A DNA stretch of 64,000 bases from Rhizobium sp. WSM4643 (GTDB lineage Bacteria > Pseudomonadota > Alphaproteobacteria > Rhizobiales > Rhizobiaceae). A program made the position numbers and the translations under genes. Positions 34,100-43,196 of this stretch are shown here, one piece after another; the stretch's first letter is position 1; the number at the start of each line of letters is the position of its first letter. The DNA lies in the NCBI RefSeq assembly GCF_025152745.1, contig NZ_CP104040.1, forward strand, positions 930,001 to 994,000, given 5' to 3'. Below the pieces are notes generated by a model, which was given only the letters and a program-made list of their open reading frames with translations, had not been told where the DNA came from and did no database searches.

Positions 34100-35563
34100 T
34101 CAGTACGGCGCCACCACCGGCCCCATGCCGACATAGACCGTCTTCAGCTCGGAATAATGCTCCAGCGCGGCCAGCGAATTCTCGCGGCCGAAGCCGGATT
34201 GTTTCGAGCCGCCGAAGGGGATTTCCACCGGGCAGAGATTATAGGTGTTGATCCACAGCGTGCCCGCATCCAGCCGGTCGACGACGCGGTGGGCGCGGGT
34301 GAGGTCGGCAGTGAAGACGCCGCCGGAAAGACCGAATTCGCTGGCATTGGCGCGGGCAATCACCTCGTCCTCGGCGTCGAAGTCGAGCACACACATGACC
34401 GGCCCAAAGATCTCCTCGCGGGCGATGGTCATATCGTCGGTGACGTCGGCAAAGATAGTCGGCTGCACGTAATAGCCTTCGCCGGAGACGTTGTTCGGAA
34501 TGCCGCCGCCGGCAATCAGGCGCGCGCCCTCGGCCTTGCCCTTCTCGATGTAGGAGATCACTTTCTCGCGCTGCGCCCAGGAGACCATCGGTCCGACCTG
34601 CGTCGCCTCGTCCATCGGGTCGCCGATCAGCATCGCCTCGGTGCGGACCTTCAGCCGCTTCAGGAATTCGGCCTTGACGGTCTTCTGCACGAAAACGCGC
34701 GTGCCGTTCGAGCAGACCTGGCCGGTCGAATAGAAATTGCCGAGCATCGCGCCGCCGACCGCCGAATCGAGATCGGCATCGTCGAAGACGATGAGCGGCG
34801 ACTTGCCGCCGAGTTCCATCGTCACGTGCTTGAGGTTGCCGGCGGCAGCGGCCGCCACCCTGCGCCCGGTCGGCACCGAGCCGGTCAGCGACACCTTGGC
34901 GACATCGGGATGGTTGACGAGCAGCGGCCCGGTGTCGCGGTCGCCCTGGATCACATTGAAGAGCCCCTTCGGCAGTCCCGCCTCGTGCAGGATCTCGGCG
35001 ATCTTCAGCGCCCCGAGCGGCGTGTTCTCGGAAGGCTTGAACACCATGGCATTGCCGCAGACAAGCGCCGGCGCCGCTTTCCAGCAGGCGATCTGCTGCG
35101 GATAGTTCCAGGCGCCGATGCCGACGCAGACACCGAGCGGCACCCGCTTGGTGTAGGCAAAATCCTGGCCGAGCGGGATATGCGAACCGTTGAGACCGGC
35201 CGGTGCAATGCCGCCGAAGAATTCGAAGGCATCCGCACCCGAGGTCGGGTCGGCGACAACAGTCTCCTGGATTGGCTTGCCGGTGTCGAGCGTTTCGAGT
35301 TCGGAAAGTGCCCGGTTTCTCTCGCGCATGATCTCGGCCGCCCGTTTCAGGATCCGCCCGCGCGCCATTGGGCTCATCGCCGCCCATTCCGGCTGGGCGC
35401 GTTTGGCCGCGGCGATCGCCCGTTCGACGATCGCGGGCGTTGCGGCATGCAGCCGGGCGATCACCTCGCCGGTCGCGGGATAGAGGCTCTCGATGACGGT
35501 GCCGTCGGTATCCTCGACATATTCGCCGTCGATGAAGTGCGAGGCTTTCGGCTGGGCTTTCAT
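34100..35563 (-). CDS. betB: Betaine aldehyde dehydrogenase, BetB
   Basis: A 487-residue NAD(P)-dependent aldehyde dehydrogenase converting betaine aldehyde to glycine betaine. The Rossmann region has [15 protein letters not shown] and [11 protein letters not shown], the general base Glu is in TMELGGKSP, and the catalytic Cys284 in [11 protein letters not shown], the sequence typical of BADH. The C-terminal [13 protein letters not shown] is the family end motif. It begins one base after the betI stop, so it is translationally coupled. Confidence 0.97.
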   Translation of the reverse strand: MKAQPKASHFIDGEYVEDTDGTVIESLYPATGEVIARLHAATPAIVERAIAAAKRAQPEWAAMSPMARGRILKRAAEIMRERNRALSELETLDTGKPIQETVVADPTSGADAFEFFGGIAPAGLNGSHIPLGQDFAYTKRVPLGVCVGIGAWNYPQQIACWKAAPALVCGNAMVFKPSENTPLGALKIAEILHEAGLPKGLFNVIQGDRDTGPLLVNHPDVAKVSLTGSVPTGRRVAAAAAGNLKHVTMELGGKSPLIVFDDADLDSAVGGAMLGNFYSTGQVCSNGTRVFVQKTVKAEFLKRLKVRTEAMLIGDPMDEATQVGPMVSWAQREKVISYIEKGKAEGARLIAGGGIPNNVSGEGYYVQPTIFADVTDDMTIAREEIFGPVMCVLDFDAEDEVIARANASEFGLSGGVFTADLTRAHRVVDRLDAGTLWINTYNLCPVEIPFGGSKQSGFGRENSLAALEHYSELKTVYVGMGPVVAPY

Positions 35564-35564
35564 G

Positions 35565-36293
35565 TCACCTGTCCTTGAGTTGTTCTATGTGGTTGTGCCT
35601 TCGAGACGGCTGGCTCGATCCCGGGTGGCCCGCAGGGCCAGATGGGTCGGCAGTCTCGGCCTTCACTCCCTCATCTGTCCTTCGGATATCTTCTGCCCGC
35701 TGGGGAGAGGGGGAGGTGGTGGCCAAAAGCGCATTCAGATAATCTTCCGTCAGCGCGATCGAGGCTTCAATGCCGATCGGCGCCGATTTCAGACTTTGCC
35801 TGATATAGAGCCCGTCGATCATCGCCGCAGCGCCTTCGGCGATGCGTTCTGCGGCGTCGGCGGGCAGCAGCGCCTTGAGATCGGCCAGCAGATTGGAGCG
35901 CAGCCGCCTGGCATAGATCACCAGAAAGCGGCGGGTCTCTTCCGAGCGCTGCGCTTCGGCGTAAAAGGCAAGCCAGGCGGCAATCGTGTCCGGCGCGAAT
36001 TGGTCGGCGTGGAAGCTGACGCGGATGATGGCCGAAACCCGCGCGCGCGGCGTCCTGGCGGCCTTAAGCGCCGCCACCGTGTCGCTGCGCAGCTGTCTCA
36101 GAAGCGAGCGGATCGTCTCGATCAGCAGTTGCTCTTTGCTGCCGAAATAATGATGCGCCAGGGCTGCCGATACGCCGGCCTGCCGAGCGATATCGGACAT
36201 CGTGACGGCAAGCGAGCCGTGATCGCCGATCACCCGCAGCGCCGCGTCGACAAGCGCCTTGCGGCGCACCGGCTCCATTCCGACTTTCGGCAA
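35565..36293 (-). CDS. betI: TetR-type choline-responsive repressor, BetI
   Basis: A 242-residue TetR regulator that represses bet genes until choline or betaine aldehyde is present. The N-terminal [18 protein letters not shown] matches the BetI opening, followed by the HTH ([20 protein letters not shown]). The conserved alignment begins at the TTG at 36293, with GAGGAG 9 nt upstream, so a TTG start is chosen over the ATG five codons later. The last 35 residues (from about 205) are a Ser/Arg/His-rich tail longer than in E. coli BetI. Confidence 0.94.
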   Translation of the reverse strand: MPKVGMEPVRRKALVDAALRVIGDHGSLAVTMSDIARQAGVSAALAHHYFGSKEQLLIETIRSLLRQLRSDTVAALKAARTPRARVSAIIRVSFHADQFAPDTIAAWLAFYAEAQRSEETRRFLVIYARRLRSNLLADLKALLPADAAERIAEGAAAMIDGLYIRQSLKSAPIGIEASIALTEDYLNALLATTSPSPQRAEDIRRTDEGVKAETADPSGPAGHPGSSQPSRRHNHIEQLKDR

Positions 36294-36329
36294 CAGACCA
36301 CTCCTCGAAAATCAGGAGCAGGTTATTTT

Positions 36330-36347
36330 TGATTGACTGATCAATCA
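36330..36347. promoter_or_regulatory. Likely BetI operator
   Basis: TGATTGA-N4-TCAATCA, a perfect 7-bp inverted repeat in an AT-rich block 37 bp upstream of the betI start. Position and the TTGATTGA...TCAATCAA type agree with choline-repressor sites. It would allow BetI to autoregulate the betIBA operon. Confidence 0.7.
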
Positions 36348-36433
36348 ATAAAAATCTTTCTTGATTTGATTCAGCGCAGATCTTTTCCTGAAAAATTGCT
36401 GCAGCATATGTTGAATCCAACAGGAGGTGCGTC

Positions 36434-36982
36434 ATGGCCGATGTCTTCGAGGGAACGCCGACATCTTCGCTGCAGTCGAAATGGATCTGGTTCGCCGGTT
36501 TCGGCGTGCTGCTGCTCGTCTGCGGCCTGATCGCGCTCGGCAATCTGATGCTCGCCACCGTCGTCTCGGTCTATTATGTCGGCATGCTGATGCTGTTCGG
36601 CGGCGTGATCTATCTCGTCCATGCCTTCCAGGTGCGTGGCTGGGATCATGTTCTGTTCTGGATGCTGAGCGGCCTGCTCTACGTGCTCGCCGGCATCTGC
36701 GCCTTCGTCAATCCGATCCTCACTTCGGCGGCGCTGACGCTGTTTCTCTCGCTCGCACTGGTCATCGCCGGCGTCTTCCGCACCTGGGTCGGCATGCGCA
36801 TGAAGCCGGTCAAGGGTTGGCGCTGGATCGTCGCAAGCGGCGTCATCACCGCCCTTGCGGGTTTCGTCATCGCGCTCGGCTGGCCGGTGAACAGCCTCTG
36901 GATCCTCGGTCTGTTCCTGGCCGCCGATCTCATCGTCCAGGGTTCGACGATGATCGCCTTCGGCCTCGGCATCCGCAGTTGA
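36434..36982 (+). CDS. HdeD-family (DUF308) membrane protein
   Basis: A 182-residue inner-membrane protein with six predicted helices arranged as three similar hairpins, starting at about residues 17-35 (WIWFAGFGVLLLVCGLIAL) and ending near 175. This is the HdeD/DUF308 pattern; E. coli HdeD takes part in acid resistance, but the role in rhizobia is not established. CAGGAGGTGCGTC precedes ATG 36434. It is divergent from the bet operon, with the likely BetI site between, although there is no reason to think it is a bet gene. Confidence 0.9.
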   Translation: MADVFEGTPTSSLQSKWIWFAGFGVLLLVCGLIALGNLMLATVVSVYYVGMLMLFGGVIYLVHAFQVRGWDHVLFWMLSGLLYVLAGICAFVNPILTSAALTLFLSLALVIAGVFRTWVGMRMKPVKGWRWIVASGVITALAGFVIALGWPVNSLWILGLFLAADLIVQGSTMIAFGLGIRS

Positions 36983-36997
36983 AACTGATGCCGCTGA

Positions 36998-37037
36998 CCG
37001 TTCTTTTTTGACAAGACCCGTTCTTTTTTGACAAGAC
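36998..37037. repeat. Perfect 20-bp tandem duplication
   Basis: CCGTTCTTTTTTGACAAGAC occurs twice in direct succession with no mismatch (36998-37017 and 37018-37037). Each copy contains TTGACA, a consensus -35 box. Confidence 0.9.
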
Positions 37038-37056
37038 TAGGACAGGGGATTAGACT
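37028..37056 (+). promoter_or_regulatory. Probable sigma-70 promoter
   Basis: TTGACA (37028-37033), 17 bp, then TAGACT (37051-37056). The spacing is ideal and the -35 exact; the -10 matches at four of six positions. It faces the small antitoxin gene at 37201. A duplicated -35 lies 20 bp upstream in the first repeat copy. Confidence 0.5.
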
Positions 37057-37200
37057 TAAGGGGTTATGGGCCGATCCCAGCACGCGGACGGTCCGATGTG
37101 CGAATGCACCAAGGCACCGGCGAGATCGCCGAGAATGCTGAAGATGGTCATGCATCCCCCAGAGACAGGGTTCTGCCTGATCGGAAAAGGGAGGAAGTTC

Positions 37201-37440
37201 ATGCCGATGGTCACCGTTTCCATCTCTCCGCAACAGGCAGCGGGCATCCGCGCCGCCGTCGACAATGGCGGCTATGCCTCGAGCAGCGAGGTCGTTCGCG
37301 AGGCGCTTCGTCTCTGGGATACCGCCCGCAAGCTCAATGAGTTCCGGGACGATATGCTAGACGACGACGCTCCATCCGGCGGCAGATGCGTCGCCGACAT
37401 GTTCGCCGATCACGAGGCGGAGCGCCGTCGCTCCGCCTGA
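37201..37440 (+). CDS. ParD-like antitoxin without toxin partner
   Basis: A 79-residue ribbon-helix-helix protein: MVTVSISPQQAAGIRAAVD is the beta-strand and first helix, and GYASSSEVVREALRLWD the second helix, both typical of ParD antitoxins. The C-terminal 30 residues are acidic and Asp/Arg-rich, the region that normally binds ParE. Downstream (37441-37597) there is no ORF that could be a ParE toxin, so it is an orphan. GGGAGG lies 6 nt before ATG 37201; a longer frame from 37066 has no family sequence before this point. Confidence 0.88.
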   Translation: MPMVTVSISPQQAAGIRAAVDNGGYASSSEVVREALRLWDTARKLNEFRDDMLDDDAPSGGRCVADMFADHEAERRRSA

Positions 37441-37597
37441 GCAAGCATCTGATTGCATTGGAAAAATGGAATAAACGCGGAGCGCGTAGGACGCCCTTGC
37501 GCGTTTCATAAAACTTTCACACTGGCGAAAGAGTTCATTGACCCTTCTGCGGCATGTTCCGGACGAAAAGAACAAGTCACAGTGGAGATCAGCCCCA

Positions 37598-39415
37598 ATG
37601 AAAACCGGGATGTCCTTGGCTGCCACCGTCGCGCCGGATGTCCTGCGCCGCTACGCCAGCGATCAGATCGTAACCCTTGCCAAGCTCGTGGTCGAGAACG
37701 CCTTCCAGCCGATCGTTGAGGCCGGCACCGGCACGGTCTTCGGCTACGAATCCCTGATGCGCGGGCAGGACCGCATCGGCTATGATACGCCGGTCGAAAT
37801 CCTTGATGAAGCACATCAGCTGGGCCAGTTGCTGCAGCTCGAACAGATGGTCGCCAGCCGCGCTCTCGCCAAATTCGCGACGCTGTCGAATTTCTCCACC
37901 TCGACGCTGTTCCTCAATCTCGATGTCCGGCTCATCCCGCATGGCGAAAGTCTGGTCGAGACCCTGCTGCAACACCTGCGCAAGGCCAATATTCCGCCAT
38001 CCTCCGTCTGCTTCGAATTCTCCGAGCGTTTCGACAATACCAGCGTGCCGGAATTTTCCGGCCTGGTTTCCAGGTTGCGCAAGGCTGGTTTCAAGCTGGC
38101 GATCGACGATTTCGGCGTCGGCAATGGCGAGATGAAGCTGCTCTGCGACTATCCCGTCGATTATCTCAAAATCGATCGTCATTTCGTCGCCGAGATTGAC
38201 CGCAGCCCGCGCAAGCGTCATCTCTTGAAAAGCATCGTCAACATTGCCCACGTGCTCGGCACACGCGTCGTCGCCGAAGGCATCGAGACCGAGGCCGAAT
38301 TCATCGCCTGCCGCGAATATGGCGTCGACCTCGTCCAGGGCTGGTTCATCGCCCGTCCGACAACGCATATATCGGAGCTGGCGCCGTCCTTCCCGCATCT
38401 GCAGGAGCTCGGCAAGAGCAAGCGGGGCAGTCAGTCGCTCGACGAAATCCTCATCCGCAAGCAGATCGAGCTGCTGCCTACGGTCTACGAGAATGACAGC
38501 ATCGACAACGTCTTCGAACTCTTCCGCCGCAATCCGCGCCAGGCCTTCTTTCCTGTCCTCAATGCCAATGACGAGCCGCGCGGCATCATCCACGAGCATC
38601 ACCTCAAGGAATATATCTACCAGCCTTTCGGCCGCGATCTCCTGAAGAACAAGATGTATGAGCGCAGCATCTCGCATTTCGTCGAGATGGCGCCGATCGT
38701 CGGCCTCGACAGCGACGCCGAACAGCTGATGGCGATCTTCGCCAACATGGATGGCAGCAACTGCCTGATCTTGACCGACAATATGCGTTATGCCGGCGTC
38801 GTCTCCGCCGCCTCGCTGATCAAGGTCATCAACGAGAAACAGCTGAAGACCGCGCAGGACCAGAACCCGCTGACCGGCCTGCCGGGCAATCGCGCCATCC
38901 GCGATTTCATGCGTCAGTCCGGCCGCGACGGCGATGAGCTCCGCCACTTTTGCTATTGCGACTTCGATAATTTCAAGCCGTTCAACGATGCCTATGGCTT
39001 CCATCTCGGCGACCACGCAATCTCGCTGTTTGCCGCGCTGATGCGCCGCTATTTCTTCGCCGAGCGCCATTTCCTCGGCCATGTCGGCGGCGACGATTTC
39101 TTCATCGGCATCGTCGGCTGGACCAAGGAGGAACTGACGGAGATCCTCGACCGGCTGATCAGCGATTTCCACGACGACGTGCGCGATCTCTATTCCGACG
39201 AGGACCGCGCCGCCGGCCGCATCCTCGGTCACGACCGCACCGGTGTTGAAGCTTTATTCCCGCTGATGCGCTGCTCGATCGGCGTCATCGAACTGCCGGG
39301 AGGCCTCGTCATCGACGATATCAACCGCGTCAGCGCCGAGATCGCCATCATCAAATCGGCCGCCAAGGACAGCGAGGAAGGTCTCGTCTTCCATTTGCTG
39401 GGCGAGGCGAATTGA
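37598..39415 (+). CDS. EAL-CBS-GGDEF signalling protein
   Basis: A 605-residue cytoplasmic protein for cyclic di-GMP turnover. The order is unusual: EAL domain first (about 25-260), a CBS pair (about 285-415), then a GGDEF-type domain (about 420-600). EAL catalytic residues are largely present: GYESLMR (Glu51, with Ser for Ala), Asn107, Glu143, IDDFG (Asp170, Asp171), Lys191, Glu228. The GGDEF signature is GGDDF (497-501), so the cyclase is probably weak or regulatory, though Asp could substitute. The CBS pair may bind adenine nucleotide. ATG 37598 has GGAG 10 nt upstream; no other cyclic-di-GMP gene is adjacent. Confidence 0.93.
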   Translation: MKTGMSLAATVAPDVLRRYASDQIVTLAKLVVENAFQPIVEAGTGTVFGYESLMRGQDRIGYDTPVEILDEAHQLGQLLQLEQMVASRALAKFATLSNFSTSTLFLNLDVRLIPHGESLVETLLQHLRKANIPPSSVCFEFSERFDNTSVPEFSGLVSRLRKAGFKLAIDDFGVGNGEMKLLCDYPVDYLKIDRHFVAEIDRSPRKRHLLKSIVNIAHVLGTRVVAEGIETEAEFIACREYGVDLVQGWFIARPTTHISELAPSFPHLQELGKSKRGSQSLDEILIRKQIELLPTVYENDSIDNVFELFRRNPRQAFFPVLNANDEPRGIIHEHHLKEYIYQPFGRDLLKNKMYERSISHFVEMAPIVGLDSDAEQLMAIFANMDGSNCLILTDNMRYAGVVSAASLIKVINEKQLKTAQDQNPLTGLPGNRAIRDFMRQSGRDGDELRHFCYCDFDNFKPFNDAYGFHLGDHAISLFAALMRRYFFAERHFLGHVGGDDFFIGIVGWTKEELTEILDRLISDFHDDVRDLYSDEDRAAGRILGHDRTGVEALFPLMRCSIGVIELPGGLVIDDINRVSAEIAIIKSAAKDSEEGLVFHLLGEAN

Positions 39416-39493
39416 CGCCTTTGCCACATCGTGCCTTCCAAAGCCTGCGGGGCTGATTTATTCCGGTTGCTTCCGATTAGGGAGGAGCCGGTC

Positions 39494-40489
39494 ATGCCTT
39501 TGCCTCAGGATATGCGTTTCGTCGATCTGCCGTCCTTCGGCGGACCGGAGGTGATGGTAATCGGCAAGAGGCCGCTGCCTGTGCCTCGTGACGGAGAGGT
39601 CCTGGTGCGCGCCGAGGCGATCGGCGTCAACCGCCCCGATATTGCCCAGCGCCAGGGCAGCTATCCCGCGCCCAAGGATGCGAGCCCGATCCTCGGCCTG
39701 GAATTGTCGGGCGAAATCGTTGCCGTCGGCCCCGGCGTCCGCGGCCATGCCGTCGGCGACAAGGTCTGCGGGCTCGCCAATGGCGGCGCCTATGCCGAAT
39801 ATTGCCTGTTGCCGGCAGGCCAGATCCTGCCCTTTCCCAAGGGTTATGATGCGGTGAAGGCGGCAGCTTTGCCTGAGACCTTCTTTACCGTCTGGGCCAA
39901 CCTCTTCCAGATGGCCGGGCTGACGGAAGGCGAGACGGTGCTGATCCATGGCGGTTCCAGCGGCATCGGCACGACGGCGATCCAACTCGCCCGCGCCTTC
40001 GGTGCCGAGGTCTACGCGACGGCGGGCTCGAAGGAGAAATGCGAGGCTTGCGAAAAGCTTGGCGCCAAACGCGCGATCAACTACCGGACCGAAGATTTCG
40101 CCGAGGTGATCAAGGCCGAGACCGGCCACGGCGTCGATGTCATCCTCGACATGATCGGCGCGGCCTATTTCGAGCGCAACATCGCCTCACTGGCGAGGGA
40201 CGGCTGCCTGTCGATCATCGCCTTCCTTGGCGGCGCGATCGCCGAAAAGGTCAATCTCTCGCCGATCATGGTCAAGCGCCTGACGGTCACCGGCTCCACC
40301 ATGCGGCCGCGCACGGCGGAAGAAAAACGCGCCATTCGCGACGATCTGCGCTCCGAGGTCTGGCCGCTGCTCGCCGCCGGCACCGTCGCCCCCGTCATTC
40401 ACAAGGTCTTTGCCTTCGACGAGGTCGTCGAAGCCCACCGGCTGCTGGAAGACGGCAGCCATGTCGGCAAGGTCATGCTCACCGTCTGA
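39494..40489 (+). CDS. NADPH:quinone oxidoreductase family protein
   Basis: A 331-residue medium-chain reductase of the zinc-independent QOR/PIG3 type. The N-terminal part has [14 protein letters not shown] and [16 protein letters not shown]; the nucleotide fold has [18 protein letters not shown] (about residues 150-167) and a [19 protein letters not shown] strand typical of the NADPH-binding loop. It reduces quinones or enones; the native substrate is not known. ATG 39494 follows GGAGGAGCCGGTC. It is alone in its orientation between the EAL-type protein and a methyltransferase. Confidence 0.93.
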   Translation: MPLPQDMRFVDLPSFGGPEVMVIGKRPLPVPRDGEVLVRAEAIGVNRPDIAQRQGSYPAPKDASPILGLELSGEIVAVGPGVRGHAVGDKVCGLANGGAYAEYCLLPAGQILPFPKGYDAVKAAALPETFFTVWANLFQMAGLTEGETVLIHGGSSGIGTTAIQLARAFGAEVYATAGSKEKCEACEKLGAKRAINYRTEDFAEVIKAETGHGVDVILDMIGAAYFERNIASLARDGCLSIIAFLGGAIAEKVNLSPIMVKRLTVTGSTMRPRTAEEKRAIRDDLRSEVWPLLAAGTVAPVIHKVFAFDEVVEAHRLLEDGSHVGKVMLTV

Positions 40490-40649
40490 GGTCAGCTTCG
40501 GACCAGCATTCGCGCGCAAGGTGAAGCTGATCCTGCCTGTTTGTGAGTCCCCGGGGTCATTAAACAGTCGTCTGATCGAAACCCGGCCCCGAACTGCGCA
40601 TCTTGATGTGGCGTTGCTTGCGCGTTGTACGGTCCCTACGAGGAATACA

Positions 40650-41429
40650 ATGGCTCTATTCCACGCCTGCCCCATCTGCCGCAGCAGAATTCCGCATTTC
40701 GAACCGCTTCCGCGCTACTACATCGACAAGGCGGTCGAGCACGGCTTTCCCTATCGCGTCGATGAATTCGAGACGATCAACCATCAGGCTTACAGCTGCC
40801 CCAATTGTCATTCGTCCGATCGGGACAGGCTCTTCGCGCTGTTCCTGACGCCGGTGTTCCAGCGCCTCAACCCGGCGCAGGCCTTCCGGTTCCTGGACAT
40901 TGCCCCGGGCCGGGCCTTGAGCTTCTGGCTCAAGAGCCACCCGCATATCTTCTACCGCAGCTGCGACATGTATATGCCCGAGGCAGACGATAAGGCTGAT
41001 ATCCACAACCTGCCCTACGCCGACGAGACCTTCGACTTCGTGCTTTGCTCCCATGTGCTCGAACATGTCGAGGACCCGGTGCGTGCCACCGCCGAAATCC
41101 GGCGTGTTCTCAAGGAGCACAGCATCGCCATCCTGATGGCGCCGATCTGCCTGTCGATCGAGCACACCCATGAAAATCCCGAAGTGACGACGCCGGAAGG
41201 CCGCTGGGCGCATTTCGGCCAGGACGACCATGTGCGCCTCTTCTCAAGGTCCGGGTTCATCGATGTGATCCAGCGCGCCGGTTTGGCGGTTCAGCAAGTT
41301 CCAGTCACCGAATTCCTGACGCCCGAGGTCTGCGATACCTATGGAATTGGCCGCAGCTCCGTCCTCTATCTTGGCGTGAAGCAGCAGGCCGTCCAGCAGG
41401 AGCCGGAACCGGAGCGCAACGTCGCCTAA
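40650..41429 (+). CDS. SAM-dependent methyltransferase with zinc ribbon
   Basis: A 259-residue class I methyltransferase. The first 60 residues form a zinc-ribbon-like module with CPIC (residues 7-10) and CPNC (about 50-53). The AdoMet domain then shows FRFLDIAPGRAL (motif I) and IHNLPYADETFDFVLCSHVLEHVEDP (motif II to post-II, split here by its helix), typical of Methyltransf_11 proteins. Substrate unknown; similar proteins lie in glycan and lipid loci. Start at ATG 40650 with GAGGAA upstream; a longer frame from 40410 overlaps the previous gene's end and lacks family sequence. Confidence 0.9.
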   Translation: MALFHACPICRSRIPHFEPLPRYYIDKAVEHGFPYRVDEFETINHQAYSCPNCHSSDRDRLFALFLTPVFQRLNPAQAFRFLDIAPGRALSFWLKSHPHIFYRSCDMYMPEADDKADIHNLPYADETFDFVLCSHVLEHVEDPVRATAEIRRVLKEHSIAILMAPICLSIEHTHENPEVTTPEGRWAHFGQDDHVRLFSRSGFIDVIQRAGLAVQQVPVTEFLTPEVCDTYGIGRSSVLYLGVKQQAVQQEPEPERNVA

Positions 41430-41536
41430 TGCATGTCGCACGGAAGTGTGCCGCGGTTCCGGGACAACGATATGCATAAAAACAAAGGGCTAAAACGTGT
41501 TGCATGTATCAAATTTGATGCGACGTGCTTTAGCGT

Positions 41537-41580
41537 GTGATGCCGAAAAGTGTGAGCGGTTTTCTCATGACATCATGCTC
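41537..41580. repeat. Intergenic repeat (GATGCCGAAAAGTGTGAGC type), copy 1
   Basis: A 44-bp imperfect palindrome (GATGCCGAAAAGTG ... CATCATGCTC). A related copy is at 63191-63237. Sequences of this kind (cgaaaagtg, ggttttc, atcatgctc) are widespread between genes in Rhizobiales as far as I recall. Confidence 0.65.
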
Positions 41581-41594
41581 GAACTCTTGAATTG

Positions 41595-41644
41595 AGAACA
41601 GGATTCAGATTTTAGGTCGACAGAGCCTAAAATCATCCTGTTCT
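41595..41644. repeat. Long hairpin element
   Basis: AGAACAGGAT (41595-41604) pairs with ATCCTGTTCT (41635-41644), and the inner ATTTTAGG (41609-41616) with CCTAAAAT (41626-41633). The two stacked stems with a 9-nt loop form an almost complete 50-nt hairpin directly after the repeat at 41537. Confidence 0.7.
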
Positions 41645-41670
41645 AAGAGCACAACAAGCGTTCAATTATG

Positions 41671-41707
41671 AAAAGGCGGCCCCGAACCCGAGGGGGCGCC
41701 TTTTTTT
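41671..41707. terminator. Bidirectional terminator between methyltransferase and MFS genes
   Basis: AAAAGGCG (41671-41678) pairs with CGCCTTTT (41697-41704), with an inner CCCC/GGGG stem. Seven T residues follow on the plus strand and four on the minus strand. It is placed between the ends of two convergent genes and overlaps the stop codon of the MFS gene. Confidence 0.85.
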
Positions 41708-43136
41708 AATTTTGGCTATCTCTCAGCGTCGTCGTCGCCGCCGCAACCGCGACGATGCCCGGTAGCGCCATCAGCAGATAGAGCCAGTGCGCCGCCGACA
41801 GCGCGCCTGCTATGCCGCCGGGATTGACGAGGCCGGCGCCATTGGCGATGACGCCTGAGAAGGCCGCGCCAAAAGCGCCGCCGAGCGAACTCATCGTCGG
41901 GATCGCGGCAGATGCCTTGTCCTTCTCGTTGTCGGCGACGAGTTTCAGCACCATGGCGACGAGATGCGCCCAGCCGAGCCCGATGCCGAAGCCCATCATG
42001 AACATGCCGATCGCCGCCGGCACGATGAGGAGCATATGCCCCTCGGGATTGTCCTTGGCCAGGAAGACGGCGAGGCAAGCGGTCGCCGCCGCTTCGATGA
42101 GGGCGCCAATGACGATTGCCGCATACGCCCGCCTGCCGGTCAGCGAGCCGCTGAGGAAGGCCGCAAACGTCCAGCCGAGGGCAACCAGCGCCACCAAATA
42201 ACCCGATAGGAGTGGCGCCACCCCATGCAGGGTCTGCAGGAAATAGGGAATGAAGACGTCGCTAACGAGCACGACGGTCATGGCGAGCATCGTCAGATAG
42301 ACCCGTGCAATCGGCCGGGAAAGGCTGACGGCGCCAGACGGCAAAAGCCGGTTCGGGCTTCGGCCCTCGATGAAGAGCATGCCGGCGACCGCGACGACCG
42401 AGGCCGCGATCAAAGCGATTTTCGCGCCTGTTGTCTCGATCGCGCCGGCCGCGCTGACCATCAGCACGGCGGCAAGCAGCAGTCCGATCTGGGCAATCGG
42501 GGTCTTCTTCTGCTCGCGGTCGTCCTCGACCTCGGGCAGAAGCCGCGGCGCCAGGAACGCCATCAGCAGGCCGAGCGGCACGAGCACGATAAAAGCAAAG
42601 CGCCAGGCGTGACCCGAAGAGAAGAAGCCACCGAGCGTCGGCCCGACGACGGTCGAGACTCCCCAGATCGCCGCATAGAGCGTCGAGGCCTTCGGCCATA
42701 GCGGCTCGGGATAAACGAAGCGGATGAAGGCATAGCCGAGTGCTGCAAGCGCGCCTGTTCCTAGACCCTGCACCGCGCGTCCGATCAGCACCACCGGCAT
42801 CGACGGTGCGGCTGCGGCAATCAGGCTGCCGACGCCGAAGACCAGTGCTGCGAACACATAGACAGATCGAAGCCCGATACCGCGCGGCCGCATGGCGACG
42901 AAGATCGAGCCGAGTACCGCGGCGGCGACGAACAGGCTGGTGACCCAGGAAAACAGCGCGAGGCCGCCGATATCGCGCACGATCGAAGGCGCGATCGTCG
43001 CCATGATGTAACTCTCCACCGCATAAAGCGTCACGCCGCCGGCCAGCATCAAGGTTGCCGGCAGGTGCTCGGGCAGAAAGAGGCGGAAAAGGGAACTGGG
43101 ATTCGGGATAGCTGCGGTCTGGTCGATATCCGACAT
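41706..43136 (-). CDS. MFS transporter (drug/metabolite exporter)
   Basis: A 476-residue major facilitator protein with 12-14 transmembrane helices, of the DHA2-like group. The family signature G-x-x-x-D/R-R is visible in MRPRGIGLRS at the first cytoplasmic loop and the C-motif-like GPTLGGFFSS near helix 5. The substrate is unknown. Start 43136 (MSDIDQ) is preferred because a transporter N-terminus begins here, although no clear Shine-Dalgarno precedes it. A SufR-like regulator gene is divergent, with an inverted repeat in between, so it is probably repressed by that regulator. Confidence 0.9.
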   Translation of the reverse strand: MSDIDQTAAIPNPSSLFRLFLPEHLPATLMLAGGVTLYAVESYIMATIAPSIVRDIGGLALFSWVTSLFVAAAVLGSIFVAMRPRGIGLRSVYVFAALVFGVGSLIAAAAPSMPVVLIGRAVQGLGTGALAALGYAFIRFVYPEPLWPKASTLYAAIWGVSTVVGPTLGGFFSSGHAWRFAFIVLVPLGLLMAFLAPRLLPEVEDDREQKKTPIAQIGLLLAAVLMVSAAGAIETTGAKIALIAASVVAVAGMLFIEGRSPNRLLPSGAVSLSRPIARVYLTMLAMTVVLVSDVFIPYFLQTLHGVAPLLSGYLVALVALGWTFAAFLSGSLTGRRAYAAIVIGALIEAAATACLAVFLAKDNPEGHMLLIVPAAIGMFMMGFGIGLGWAHLVAMVLKLVADNEKDKASAAIPTMSSLGGAFGAAFSGVIANGAGLVNPGGIAGALSAAHWLYLLMALPGIVAVAAATTTLRDSQN

Positions 43137-43170
43137 GGGAGGAACTCGATATTTTTGCTGGCGAAGGATT

Positions 43171-43196
43171 ATTTTCCAAGTTATAAATTGGAAAAT
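43171..43196. promoter_or_regulatory. Inverted-repeat operator of MFS / SufR-like pair
   Basis: ATTTTCCAA-N8-TTGGAAAAT, a perfect 9-bp inverted repeat in the 101-bp divergent gap. A third half-site (TTGGAAAAT, 43229-43237) abuts the start codon of the regulator gene. The layout suits repression of both divergent genes by the SufR-like protein. Confidence 0.75.

Noticed and set aside
34067..35578. Rightward 503-codon frame over betB
   Set aside because: Mirror of a highly conserved aldehyde dehydrogenase; long frames of this type are normal in GC-rich DNA.
37589..39232. Leftward 547-codon frame over the EAL-CBS-GGDEF gene
   Set aside because: No domain, while the plus frame has intact catalytic motifs.
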